DNA from: Pseudomonas monteilii
GTDB taxonomy: Bacteria > Pseudomonadota > Gammaproteobacteria > Pseudomonadales > Pseudomonadaceae
Assembly: GCA_001534745.1 (NCBI GenBank)
Contig: CP013997.1
Coordinates: forward strand, 4,154,001 to 4,218,000
Direction: 5' to 3'
Length of the DNA: 64,000 nucleotides
This document shows positions 53,539-62,634 of the stretch, piece after piece. Made by a program: the position numbers and the translations under genes. The notes under the pieces were generated by a model. The model was not told the origin of the DNA. It did not search any database and saw only the letters and a program-made list of their open reading frames with translations. Every line of letters starts with the position of its first letter. Within the stretch, counting starts at the first letter, position 1.

Positions 53539-54513
53539 TCATTCCGCCACATCCATGCCGAAGCGCCATTTCACCCAGGTCCGGACCCACACCGAAGGCC
53601 GCGACCAGGGGCGCATGGGTTTTTCGATCTGTTCGGCCAGGTCTTGCCCGACGCGGCTGAAGCCGTAGTACTGACGCACGAACGCCTGCCCGTTGGCGGC
53701 GATGCGGGCCGCCTGCGCCGGATGCTGCTGGAGCCACGCCAGCTTCTCGATCGCCTCGTCCAGCGAGCGGTAGAACACCACGTTGTGACCATCCTCGAAG
53801 CCCAGCAACTGGTCTTCCTCGCCCTGGCTCCAGGCCAGCAGCACGCAGCCACAGGCCATGGCCTCGAAGTTCTTGATCATGAACTCGCCCATGCCGATGT
53901 CGGCGCTGACGAAGACCTGGATGCGGTTGAGCATCTGCAGGTACTCCTCGCCCGACCCGGTGCGCGTCACCAGCAGGCCGGTGCGCTCGGCCAGGGTCTC
54001 GAGCATGGCCTTGCGCTGGCCGTATTCGCGGCTTTTCAGACTCCCCAGAAAGCCCGCCGGAATGTCGCGCGTCAGGCCCAGGTTGTCGAGCATCTGGTCG
54101 TCGTACCCTTTGGAGACGAACACGGCGTCCAGGCCCTCGGCCTGCATGCGCCGGGCGACCACCGCACCCGAGACCAGCGCGCGCGACCAGGGCAGGCGCT
54201 TGTACAGCCGCGAGTAGACGTGCCGGTACTTACTGGAGGGCATGTAGTTCTGGTAGGCGTCATGTTCCAGGAACACCAGCCCCGGAATGCAGCGCAGCAC
54301 CGCCCACTGGGGCGCCAGGCGCTTGACCCGGGAGAAGATCACGATGCGGTCGAAGCGCTGGTAGTCCACCGACGCGAGGAACGGGCCGAGGTTCATCTGC
54401 TGCTGCTTGCTCAGCCGATGAATGACGCAGTCCTGACAGGCCTGCTGGACGATCTCGTAGAGGCGGTCGAGGATGACACGCTGCTCATCCATGACCAGTA
54501 ACATGACTTTCAT
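53539..54513 (-). CDS. Glycosyltransferase, CgeB-like C-domain
   Basis: A 324-residue GT-B-type transferase. The C-terminal Glyco_trans_1_2 domain contains EFMIKNFEAMACGCVLLAW and FEDGHNVVFYRSLDEAIEKL, typical of CgeB/GT4-like enzymes. The N-domain has RFDRIVIFSRVKRLAPQW. ATG 54513 (MKVMLLVMDEQR) is chosen; the 13-residue extension upstream is unsupported. Placed immediately upstream of hldE in the LPS core cluster, so it is likely a core-sugar transferase; the sugar is not known. Confidence 0.75.
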   Translation of the reverse strand: MKVMLLVMDEQRVILDRLYEIVQQACQDCVIHRLSKQQQMNLGPFLASVDYQRFDRIVIFSRVKRLAPQWAVLRCIPGLVFLEHDAYQNYMPSSKYRHVYSRLYKRLPWSRALVSGAVVARRMQAEGLDAVFVSKGYDDQMLDNLGLTRDIPAGFLGSLKSREYGQRKAMLETLAERTGLLVTRTGSGEEYLQMLNRIQVFVSADIGMGEFMIKNFEAMACGCVLLAWSQGEEDQLLGFEDGHNVVFYRSLDEAIEKLAWLQQHPAQAARIAANGQAFVRQYYGFSRVGQDLAEQIEKPMRPWSRPSVWVRTWVKWRFGMDVAE

Positions 54514-54565
54514 ACGTTCTTCTATCGCTGTTCGTGAAGCGCCCGTGAGCACCCGGTGCGTGCAA

Positions 54566-55987
54566 TCACCGGCTGCGGATCTTTTCCACGATGGAGGTGG
54601 TCGAGCTGTTCTCCACCAGGCCCAGCACCTTCACCGTACCGCCGTAGGCGCGCACGATATCGGCACCGACCACTTGCTCGACGCCGTAGTCGCCGCCCTT
54701 GACCAGCACGTCCGGGCGCACCTCGGTCAGCAGGCTTTCAGGGGTCGATTCGGAGAAGCTGATCACCCAGTCGACCGCGCCCAGCCCGGCCAGCACCGCC
54801 ATGCGTCGGTCGACGCTGTTGATCGGCCGGCCAGGGCCCTTGAGACGGCTGACCGAGGCGTCGTCGTTGACCGCCACGATCAGACGATCGCCCAGGGCGC
54901 GTGCCTGCTCGAGGTAGGTCACATGCCCGGCGTGCAGGATGTCGAAGCAACCATTGGTGAAGACGATGCGCTCGTTGTGGGCCCGCGCGTCGTCGATGGC
55001 CAGCAGCAACTGCTCCAGGCTCAGCACGCCACGCTCCGAGCCTTCCTCGCGCTGGATGGCGCGGCGCAGTTCCGGGGCGCTGATGGCGGCGGTACCGAGC
55101 TTGCCGACCACGATGCCGGCCGCCAGGTTGGCCAGGCCGACGGCGCAGGGCAGGTCTTCCTCGGCGGCGATGGCGGCGGCCAGGGTGGAGATCACGGTGT
55201 CGCCTGCGCCGGTCACGTCGAAGACCTCGCGTGCGCGGGCCGGCAGGTGCAGGGCCGCATGGTCGGGGCGCAGCAGGGTCATGCCGTGCTCGCCACGGGT
55301 GACCAGCAGCGCGCCCAGCTCAAGCTCGCTCATCAGCGCGGCGCCCTTGGCCACCAGGTCGGCCTCGTCCACGCAATGGCCGACGATGGCCTCGAACTCG
55401 GCCAGGTTGGGGGTGATCAGGCTGGCGCCCCGGTAGATCGAGAAGTCCTTGCCCTTGGGGTCGGCCAGCACCGGAATGCCGCGCGCCACCGCCGCCTGGA
55501 TCAGCGCCTGGTGGTTCTTCAGGGCGCCTTTGCCGTAGTCGGAGATCACCAGCACCTTGACCTGGTCGAGCAGTGCTTCGACGCTCTGCTGCAGGGCCTG
55601 GGTGTCAGTGTCGAAGGCTTCTTCGAAGTCGATGCGCAGCAGTTGCTGGTGACGGCTCATGACCCGCAGCTTGACGATGGTCGGCTGGTGCTCGATGCGC
55701 TGCAGCGCGGCCTGCACGCCTGCGGCTTCCAGGCTGTTGGCCAGGCTCTCGGCGGCCTCGTCCTCGCCGGTGACGCCGACCAGCAGGGCCGGTGCACCGA
55801 GCGCCGCGATGTTCAGGGCGACGTTGGCCGCACCGCCCGGGCGGTCCTCGATCTGGTCGACCTTGACCACGGGTACCGGGGCTTCTGGAGAAATGCGTGA
55901 AGTACCGCCATGCCAGTAACGGTCGAGCATCACATCGCCGACCACGAGTACGGGAGCCGATTCGAAACGCGGCATGGTTAACTTCAT
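54566..55987 (-). CDS. hldE: Bifunctional heptose kinase/adenylyltransferase HldE
   Basis: HldE phosphorylates D-beta-D-heptose-7-phosphate at C1 and adenylates the product, giving ADP-heptose for the LPS inner core. The 473-residue fusion has a ribokinase-like N-domain (VVGDVMLDRYWHG and DVTGAGDTVISTLA) and a nucleotidyltransferase C-domain with FTNGCFDILHAGHVTYL near 341-357 and KGGDYGVEQVVG. ATG 55987. Spaced 124 bp from the dnpA gene upstream. Confidence 0.98.
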   Translation of the reverse strand: MKLTMPRFESAPVLVVGDVMLDRYWHGGTSRISPEAPVPVVKVDQIEDRPGGAANVALNIAALGAPALLVGVTGEDEAAESLANSLEAAGVQAALQRIEHQPTIVKLRVMSRHQQLLRIDFEEAFDTDTQALQQSVEALLDQVKVLVISDYGKGALKNHQALIQAAVARGIPVLADPKGKDFSIYRGASLITPNLAEFEAIVGHCVDEADLVAKGAALMSELELGALLVTRGEHGMTLLRPDHAALHLPARAREVFDVTGAGDTVISTLAAAIAAEEDLPCAVGLANLAAGIVVGKLGTAAISAPELRRAIQREEGSERGVLSLEQLLLAIDDARAHNERIVFTNGCFDILHAGHVTYLEQARALGDRLIVAVNDDASVSRLKGPGRPINSVDRRMAVLAGLGAVDWVISFSESTPESLLTEVRPDVLVKGGDYGVEQVVGADIVRAYGGTVKVLGLVENSSTTSIVEKIRSR

Positions 55988-56111
55988 GGAGAACCCACAG
56001 ACAGAAAGGAACAGGGCGGCGATAGTAGCACAGGCTGGCTTTACGGCCTCAATGCCCCACCGACGAAGGCACTGCCAGGCGGCCGGACGGATGGCCTGGC
56101 AGGCCGCCCGC

Positions 56112-57512
56112 TCACTTGTCCAGGCGACGCACCCAGAGCAGTTCGTGACGGCGCACCGCCTTGCGGAAGAACTCGTCCTCGCCGGTCACCGGCCAGCGGC
56201 GACCGGCCAGCAGCCACTGGATCGCACGGCGCAGGCGCTTCTTCAGCGGTGGGCGCCCTTGCAGGTCGTGCTGCATGCGCAGGGCCATGGCCTTGTCGAG
56301 CTGGGTCTGGGCATCCAGCACCGGGCTCCAGGGCGCATCGCTCACCGGCGTCTCGATCACCGGTGGCAGCGCCACCCCGGTACCGGCCTCGCCCATGGGC
56401 CAGCGGTCGTTGTCGTGCAGGTGATTGGCGTAGAGCAAGGCGACGTCAGGGGCCCAGTCGCCTTCGTCGATCGCCTGCTGGAGCGCACGGGTGGTGGCCT
56501 GGTGGTCGGCGTGCGGATCGAGCTCGGGGTGCGGCATCACCACCACCTCGGGCTGGAAGTGCTGCAGCAGGGCTTTCAGGTCGGCGACCAGGTTGTCCCA
56601 GGTGGGCAGGCCGTCGGCGTCGCCTGGCAGCGCCAGGGCGTTGGCCTGGCGTGCCGAGCGGATGTCGGACTCGCCGGACTCGAGCGAACCGAACGGGCTG
56701 CCCGGCGCCTCGGCCATGGCCGACAGGCGCAGGCAGTAATAGCCCAGCTGGACGCAGCGCTCGACCGGCACCCCGCCCCAGAGCGGGATCGCCAGGCTGT
56801 CCCAGGTGCGCAGGCGGCCCTTGAGCCGCGCGGCGCCTGCCGCGTCCAGGCCCAGCGCACGGTACGCGTCGGCCTCGATTTCCCCTTGCGTGAGGGTCAC
56901 GATGCAGGCGTCGCGCGCTCGGCTGTACAGCCCGAAGGCAGCCAGTTCGGCATCGTCGGCATGGGGCGCGAGCACCATCACCCGGCGCTGCGCGTAGTCG
57001 GGGTTGCGCTGCACGTGCAGCACGCCCTCGGCCGAGACGCGGCAGAAGCGCGGGCGCACGGTGAGCGTTCCGGCTTCGAGCGCCGCGCGCTGACCGGACA
57101 GGTTCAGGTAGCGTCGGCCCGCCACGCCGCGTTCGAAGGTCTGGCGGTCATCGCCGACCCGCACGCTGGGATCGATCAGGCGGCCCAGCCAACCGGCCTT
57201 GAGCGTGACTTCCAGCACCAGCGTCTCGCCCTCGGCCAAGGGCTGTTCGAGCCTCACCTGGGGCGTCGTGCGCACCGGCTGACGCGCGCTGCCCGGCGCG
57301 TCCAGGGCATAGTGGTAGTCATCGCTCGGCCGATAGAACAAGTGGTCGGCGAACCAGGCTTCGTGGGCGATCCACACCAGCACCGCGAGCACGGGGACCG
57401 TCCACAGACCCAGCACGGCGCCGGCCACGACCAGCAGCACGGCGACAACCAGCAGCGTCAGTCGCTTGGCCCGGCGGTGCGCCTTGAGCAAGGCCTGCTT
57501 TCGGTTACTCAC
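56112..57512 (-). CDS. dnpA: PIG-L family de-N-acetylase DnpA
   Basis: A 466-residue inner-membrane protein with a membrane helix pair at about 17-52 and a PIG-L deacetylase domain: zinc motif HADDAELAAFGL near residue 183 and HPELDPHADH near 325. It corresponds to P. aeruginosa PA5002 (dnpA), a gene of the LPS core cluster linked to fluoroquinolone tolerance; that link is literature knowledge, not visible here. The deacetylated substrate is not established. The start is GTG 57512, 3 bases past the Mig-14-like gene's stop. Confidence 0.85.
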   Translation of the reverse strand: MSNRKQALLKAHRRAKRLTLLVVAVLLVVAGAVLGLWTVPVLAVLVWIAHEAWFADHLFYRPSDDYHYALDAPGSARQPVRTTPQVRLEQPLAEGETLVLEVTLKAGWLGRLIDPSVRVGDDRQTFERGVAGRRYLNLSGQRAALEAGTLTVRPRFCRVSAEGVLHVQRNPDYAQRRVMVLAPHADDAELAAFGLYSRARDACIVTLTQGEIEADAYRALGLDAAGAARLKGRLRTWDSLAIPLWGGVPVERCVQLGYYCLRLSAMAEAPGSPFGSLESGESDIRSARQANALALPGDADGLPTWDNLVADLKALLQHFQPEVVVMPHPELDPHADHQATTRALQQAIDEGDWAPDVALLYANHLHDNDRWPMGEAGTGVALPPVIETPVSDAPWSPVLDAQTQLDKAMALRMQHDLQGRPPLKKRLRRAIQWLLAGRRWPVTGEDEFFRKAVRRHELLWVRRLDK

Positions 57513-57515
57513 CCG

Positions 57516-58415
57516 TCACGTCCTCTGGTAGACCTGAGCGGTATGGCACCACCGCTCCTTGTATTCGCGATCGGCGCGGCCGAACGAGTAGCGCAGCGAC
57601 TTGCCCAGCGCACGGGCGGCATCCCACTCGGCCTGGGTGTTCACGTAGCTGAGCACGCTGCCCGGGCTGAAGTCCCGGCTCTGCGGATCGACGCCGCCGT
57701 TGACGTACTCCACCGACACCCATGCCGGCGCCTGCACCTTGTAGAGCACCTGGATGGCCACCGGGGCGCCCTCGAGCTCCACCACCGAGCCGGTCATGAA
57801 CTCGCGCAGGCGCGTGAACACCTCTTCCAGGTGCGCCAGGCCCGGTGCCGGGAAGTTCCAGCGACGCTGGAACAGGTCGGCGTAGTGGCCCGCCAGCTCG
57901 GCAGGCGAGAACGCCTGGACCGGTTTCAGCGTGCCGCCGGCCTCCTCCAGCAGGCGCTGTTCGCGGCGCTGGTTGTAGCGAAACTTCTTGGAGTAGTCCT
58001 CGGGCGCGCGGGCCAGCGCCAGGGCTTCGCGTTGCAGCGTGAGCGTCGGGAAGCTGGCCTGGTTGAGCGCCGACACGTAGCGCGCCTGCTGGCGCAACGG
58101 TACCTTCACCTCAGGGCTGGCGGGCAGGATGATCTCGGCATTGCCGAGGTCGAACAGCCCCTTCAGGCCACGGCGCTTGAGCACGTCCTTGGACAGCGCC
58201 AGGTGGCGCCCCCAACAGGGCACGGCGGCAACGATCTCGCCCCCGATGTCCCACCCCAGGTAGCGCACCGGGATACCGGCCAGGTCGGCCAGCCGTTCCA
58301 CCACTTGGGGATGGGTCGCTACGCTGCCGCCCCAGCGGTCCCAGGCCTGTGCATAAGTGTCGGCATCGATGCTCGACCAGCCGCGTTCACGCCAGGCGCG
58401 TACCCGACTCAGCAC
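57516..58415 (-). CDS. Mig-14 family (GNAT-like) protein
   Basis: A 299-residue protein of the Mig-14 family with a GNAT-type acyltransferase fold in the C-terminal half (SVVELEGAPVAIQVLYKV, FSPGSVLSYVNTQAEWDAARALGKSLRYSFGRADREYKERW). Mig-14 proteins promote resistance to cationic antimicrobial peptides in Salmonella and P. aeruginosa. GTG 58415 overlaps the end of msbA by seven bases. It sits with dnpA between msbA and hldE, so a role in modifying or tailoring LPS is likely but the chemistry is unknown. Confidence 0.85.
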   Translation of the reverse strand: MLSRVRAWRERGWSSIDADTYAQAWDRWGGSVATHPQVVERLADLAGIPVRYLGWDIGGEIVAAVPCWGRHLALSKDVLKRRGLKGLFDLGNAEIILPASPEVKVPLRQQARYVSALNQASFPTLTLQREALALARAPEDYSKKFRYNQRREQRLLEEAGGTLKPVQAFSPAELAGHYADLFQRRWNFPAPGLAHLEEVFTRLREFMTGSVVELEGAPVAIQVLYKVQAPAWVSVEYVNGGVDPQSRDFSPGSVLSYVNTQAEWDAARALGKSLRYSFGRADREYKERWCHTAQVYQRT

Positions 58416-60229
58416 GGCTCGACGCTCGGCGTCGGCGCAGCGTCCGGACCGTCCTCGAACTGCTTGGCGTGCAGGCGGGCATAGTGACCATTGCGCGCCA
58501 GCAGTTCGGCGTGGCTGCCGCGCTCGACGATACGGCCTTCGTCCATCACCAGGATCAGGTCGGCCTTCTCGATGGTGCTCAGGCGGTGGGCGATCACCAG
58601 GGTGGTGCGGTTCTTCATGACCTCGTCCAGCGCGCTCTGGATATGACGCTCCGACTCGGTGTCCAGGGCCGAGGTGGCCTCGTCCAGGATCAACAGCGGC
58701 GCATCCTTGAGCAACGCCCGCGCGATCGCCAGGCGCTGGCGCTGGCCACCGGAAAGCAGCACGCCGTTTTCGCCCACCAGGGTCTGGTAGCCCTCGGGCA
58801 TGCGCTCGATGAACTCGTCGGCGTAGGCGGCGGCGGCCGCGCGCTTGACCTGCTCGAGCGGCGCACCGGCCAGGGCACCATAGGCGATGTTGTTGGCCAC
58901 CGTGTCGTTGAACAGCGTCACCGCCTGGGTCACCAGGGCCGTGTGCCGGCGCAGGTTGTGCAGCCGGTAGTGCTGGATCTCTTCGCCATCGAGCAGGATC
59001 TGCCCCTGGCTGTGCTGGTAGAAGCGTGGCACCAGGTTGGCCAGGGTGGACTTGCCGCTGCCCGACCGGCCGACCAGGGCGACCATCTGCCCGGCCTCGG
59101 CGACGAAGCTGATGTCGTCGAGCACCTGCTTTTCGGTGCCAGGGTAGGTGAAGCTCAGGCCGCGCACTTCCAGCCGGCCGCTCACGCGCTCGGGGGCCAG
59201 TTGGCCTTCGTCGCGCTCAGCCGGTTCGTCGACCTGCTCGAAGATGCTTTCCGCGCCGGCCACGCCCTTCTGGATCGTCGAGCTGACTTCCGACAGCTGA
59301 CGGATCGGCTTGGGCAGCAGGCCGGCCATGGTGATATAGGCGACCAGGTCGCCCGGCGAGGAATCGCCACGCAGGTACAGCACCAGGAACATGACCACGG
59401 CCATGGCCGAGTAGGTGACCAGCTGCAGGGTCGGCGTGTAGACCGCGCCGGTCTTGGTCATCTTCAACTGCTTGTCGGTGTTGTTCTGGCTGGCCTTGGC
59501 GAAGCGCTGCTCCTCGTACTGTTCGCCACCGAAGCTGCGCACCACACGGAACCCGTGGATAGTCTCGGACGCCACATGGGTCACGTCGCCCATGGCCACC
59601 TGGATCTTCTTGCTCTGCTTGCGGAACTTGCGGCTGGTGCTGTTCACCATCAGGCCGATCAGCGGCAGGATGGCCAGCATCACCAGGGTCAGCTTCCAGT
59701 TCATCCACAGCAGCGAGACGAACAGGAAGATGACCGTCATGCCTTCGCGGATCACCACCTTGATGGCGTCGGTCGCCGCGCCCGTCACCATGGTGACGTT
59801 GAAGGTGATGCGCGAGATCAGGTGACCGGAGTTGTGGTTGTCCAGGTACGACGTGGGCAGCTTCAGCAGCTTGTTGAACAGCAGCACGCGCAGGTCATGG
59901 ATCAGCCCGAGCGACACGCGGGCCAGGAAGAAATTGCCCAGGTAGGAGCCGATGCCCTGCAACAGGGCGATCAACACGATCATCAGCGGCACGGCCTGCA
60001 GCAGCTGCAGCTCGGGCAGCCAGGCATGACCGGCGAACAGCCGGGCCTCGGGGTTGCCCAGGCCATCGACGAAGTACTTGAGAATGTAGGCCAGCATCGG
60101 CTGCGTCGAGGCGAAGATCAGGAAGCCGAAGATGCTCAACAGGAACAGCCCGATATAGGGCCGGACATAGCTCAGAAGGCGCAGGTAGATCGTGAGCGTC
60201 GATTGCGCGTGAGGGTCGGGTCGACTCAT
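58409..60229 (-). CDS. msbA: Lipid A export ATP-binding/permease protein MsbA
   Basis: MsbA flips core-lipid A across the inner membrane. The 606-residue half-ABC transporter has six N-terminal membrane helices and an NBD with Walker A GRSGSGKST (about 383-391), ABC signature LSGGQRQRLAIA and Walker B LLILDEATSALD. ATG 60229 (MSRPDPHAQS) is chosen; ATGs 60244 and 60277 are alternatives. Its 3' end overlaps the Mig-14-like gene. Confidence 0.97.
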   Translation of the reverse strand: MSRPDPHAQSTLTIYLRLLSYVRPYIGLFLLSIFGFLIFASTQPMLAYILKYFVDGLGNPEARLFAGHAWLPELQLLQAVPLMIVLIALLQGIGSYLGNFFLARVSLGLIHDLRVLLFNKLLKLPTSYLDNHNSGHLISRITFNVTMVTGAATDAIKVVIREGMTVIFLFVSLLWMNWKLTLVMLAILPLIGLMVNSTSRKFRKQSKKIQVAMGDVTHVASETIHGFRVVRSFGGEQYEEQRFAKASQNNTDKQLKMTKTGAVYTPTLQLVTYSAMAVVMFLVLYLRGDSSPGDLVAYITMAGLLPKPIRQLSEVSSTIQKGVAGAESIFEQVDEPAERDEGQLAPERVSGRLEVRGLSFTYPGTEKQVLDDISFVAEAGQMVALVGRSGSGKSTLANLVPRFYQHSQGQILLDGEEIQHYRLHNLRRHTALVTQAVTLFNDTVANNIAYGALAGAPLEQVKRAAAAAYADEFIERMPEGYQTLVGENGVLLSGGQRQRLAIARALLKDAPLLILDEATSALDTESERHIQSALDEVMKNRTTLVIAHRLSTIEKADLILVMDEGRIVERGSHAELLARNGHYARLHAKQFEDGPDAAPTPSVEPC

Positions 60230-60360
60230 GGGTTTCCAGTACATGACGGCGTGAAACGGCAATGGTAACACAGCCAAAACGGGGCCCGAATGAAGGTCAT
60301 CGGCCTCCCCTGCCCCGGCAACTGCGGTACCATGGCGGGCTCATTTGCCGAGGAAACGCC

Positions 60361-61035
60361 ATGCAGCCACTGGACCACACCGCCTACCTGACCCTGCGTG
60401 AAGGCGCGCGCGTGATCGAGGCCGATGGCTCGGGCGACAAGGTGCTGCAGATGCCGGACGGACGCTTTCTCAAGCTGTTCCGGCGCAAGCGCTGGCTGAC
60501 CTCGGCAGCCCTGTTCCCCTATGCCCAGCGCTTTGCCGACAACGCACGGCGGCTGCGTGCGCTAGGTATCGAGACGCCCGAAGTGCTGGCGGTGTACCGG
60601 ATCAAGAGCATCGAGCGCGATGGCGTCTACTACGCGCCGCTGGCAGGCTCGACCCTGCGCCAGCTGATCCAGCAGGGCACGGCCACCGACACGCTGCGCG
60701 AGCGCTATGGCGCGTTCGTCGCCCGGCTGCATGACCAAGGCGTGTACTTTCGCTCGCTGCACCTGGGCAATGTGGTGCTGACCCCGGCCCAGGTCCTGGG
60801 CCTGATCGACATCGCCGACCTCAGTCAGCGGGGTCGGGCGCTCGGTCCGAACAAGCGGCTGCGCAACTTCCAGCACATGCTGCGCTACCGCGAAGACCGT
60901 GCCTGGCTGCGCGGCGACGATGCGGGGCAGGCCTTCCTGCGCGGCTACGCGGCGTCCTTGCCGCACAAGCCTGGCTACGAGCGTCTGGTGGCGCAGGTGT
61001 CGACGCTGCTCGCCGACGCTCCGCCCAACCCCTAG
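60361..61035 (+). CDS. Kdo/LPS kinase-like 'toluene tolerance' protein
   Basis: A 224-residue protein with the aminoglycoside-phosphotransferase/Kdo-kinase fold: a DGRFLKLFRRKRWL N-lobe lysine strand and the catalytic HLGNVVLTP loop with LIDIADLS carrying the metal ligand. P. putida homologues are named toluene tolerance proteins. The location next to msbA suggests it phosphorylates a core sugar, as P. aeruginosa PA4998-type kinases do; the substrate is not shown here. ATG 60361 with GAGGAAAC upstream. It is the only plus-strand gene in this part of the locus. Confidence 0.75.
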   Translation: MQPLDHTAYLTLREGARVIEADGSGDKVLQMPDGRFLKLFRRKRWLTSAALFPYAQRFADNARRLRALGIETPEVLAVYRIKSIERDGVYYAPLAGSTLRQLIQQGTATDTLRERYGAFVARLHDQGVYFRSLHLGNVVLTPAQVLGLIDIADLSQRGRALGPNKRLRNFQHMLRYREDRAWLRGDDAGQAFLRGYAASLPHKPGYERLVAQVSTLLADAPPNP

Positions 61036-61045
61036 GCACCACCCC

Positions 61046-62527
61046 CTAAGGGCCGACCACCAGCACGGTGTCACCCTTGCGATTGGCGAAGCTGGCCAGC
61101 ACGCGCAGCGGATGCTGCTTCAGCCAGTCCTGGAGCCAGGGCTCGTCGGGCTCGGCCTCGATGACGAAATAGCGATAGCTGTCCGCCAGTTCCGGCCCCA
61201 TGGCGGCCTCACGGGTCAGGTCGCTGAGTTCATAGCCGCGCCCGGCGTAATAGCCGATGCGGCCGTCTTCGTAGAAGATCGAAGCCTGCGCCGGGGTATG
61301 GGCCGCGACCCAATGGCCCGCCTCGACGTAATGCGTCTTGCGGGCACCCAGGGAGATCACGTTCGCCAGCATCACCAGCAGGCCGACCAGCGCCAGGGCC
61401 TTGCCCAGACGTGGATGCGCCTGATGGAACAGGTGCAGCCCCATCGCCAGCAACGGCACCAGCAGCAGCACCAGCAGGCTCAGGTAGCGACTGTTCATGA
61501 ACTGCGCGCGGATGAAGAACAGCATCAGCACGACCAGGTAGACCAGCGCCGTGAGCGCCAGGACCCGGTACTCGCGCCAGTAGCGTGCCCAGGCCGCCCA
61601 GGCGCGCCGATCGAGAAAGGCCAGGGCGCCCGGCCCCATGAGGCTGACGCACTTGATCAGCAGCGCGCCGCTCAGGCCGATGAAGATGATCCGCCCGGCT
61701 TCGTTGGCCGAGTACTTGTTGACCAGCGAATCGGCGAATTGATGGCTCAGTTGATTGAAGGCGCCGAACAGGCCGGCAGGCCGGATCAGCTCCAGGTAGT
61801 AGTCGAGCCGACGCGCATCCAGTACGCCCCACCCCGTCAGCGCCAGCACACCCGCAATGCCCACCAAGACCGGCAGCCAGGCGACCTGTACGAATCGCTG
61901 CCGCTGCCCGGCCGTCCACAGCGCAGCCACCTGCCAGAGCAGCACGCAGCCGCCGACCAGAACGGCCTCCAGACGGAACAGGCTGCCCAGGCCGACCGCC
62001 AGGGAAATGGCCGCCGCCAGCCCCCAGCCGCCTCGCGCCTGCCAACGCATCGCCAGCCAGAGCGCCAGGGTGCAGAAGAACCAGAAGCCGGACTCGCGAA
62101 TGATGTCGCCGCGGAACTGGTTCACCGCCGGCATCGCCAGCACGATCCAGCAGGCCCAATAGGCGGCCTGGGGCGCACGCTGCCGGACCAGGTCGACCAT
62201 CAAGGCGCAGGTGCCGGCCGCGAACAGCACCGACCACAAGTAGGCGCAATACTCCAGCGGCAGCCGCAACACGGCATGGGTGCCAGCCAGCAGTAGCGGA
62301 TACCAGGGCCAGTCGAAACGTGCCTGCACCCCAGCCAGGTCGTGCTCGCCGGCCTGGCGCGCCAGGTCCAGGTAGAACGCGCCATCGCGCCCGACCGTCA
62401 CGACCCCCGCGATGGCGATGATCGACAGCACCAGGCTGCCGAAGAAGGCCAGCCAGGCAGGGTCGAAACGCTCGAGCGCACGCGACGTGGCAGGACTCGG
62501 ACGGACAGAAGAGCGTTCGGAGCGCAT
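61046..62527 (-). CDS. GT-C type membrane glycosyltransferase (GT39-like)
   Basis: A 493-residue polytopic protein with about 11 hydrophobic segments. The first periplasmic loop VGRDGAFYLDLARQA contains the acidic pair expected of GT39/ArnT-like transferases that use polyprenyl-phosphate sugars; a long soluble C-terminal part (YYAGRGYELSDLTREA) follows the helices. Position in the cluster suggests addition of a core or O-polysaccharide sugar. It is convergent with the kinase gene, 10 bases apart. Confidence 0.72.
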   Translation of the reverse strand: MRSERSSVRPSPATSRALERFDPAWLAFFGSLVLSIIAIAGVVTVGRDGAFYLDLARQAGEHDLAGVQARFDWPWYPLLLAGTHAVLRLPLEYCAYLWSVLFAAGTCALMVDLVRQRAPQAAYWACWIVLAMPAVNQFRGDIIRESGFWFFCTLALWLAMRWQARGGWGLAAAISLAVGLGSLFRLEAVLVGGCVLLWQVAALWTAGQRQRFVQVAWLPVLVGIAGVLALTGWGVLDARRLDYYLELIRPAGLFGAFNQLSHQFADSLVNKYSANEAGRIIFIGLSGALLIKCVSLMGPGALAFLDRRAWAAWARYWREYRVLALTALVYLVVLMLFFIRAQFMNSRYLSLLVLLLVPLLAMGLHLFHQAHPRLGKALALVGLLVMLANVISLGARKTHYVEAGHWVAAHTPAQASIFYEDGRIGYYAGRGYELSDLTREAAMGPELADSYRYFVIEAEPDEPWLQDWLKQHPLRVLASFANRKGDTVLVVGP

Positions 62528-62634
62528 GGATCAGACCTTGGGAAATGAATGCCGCGGGGTGGGGCACTGCGGTCGACGGTAAGTGCCGCACGACGATGAA
62601 AACGCCTGCACGCTCGTTCCTTGAGCGCAGACCG

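Noticed and set aside
55974-58484. 836-codon plus-strand frame spanning dnpA and the Mig-14-like gene
   Set aside because: Crosses two real minus-strand genes with clear motifs; no protein family features.
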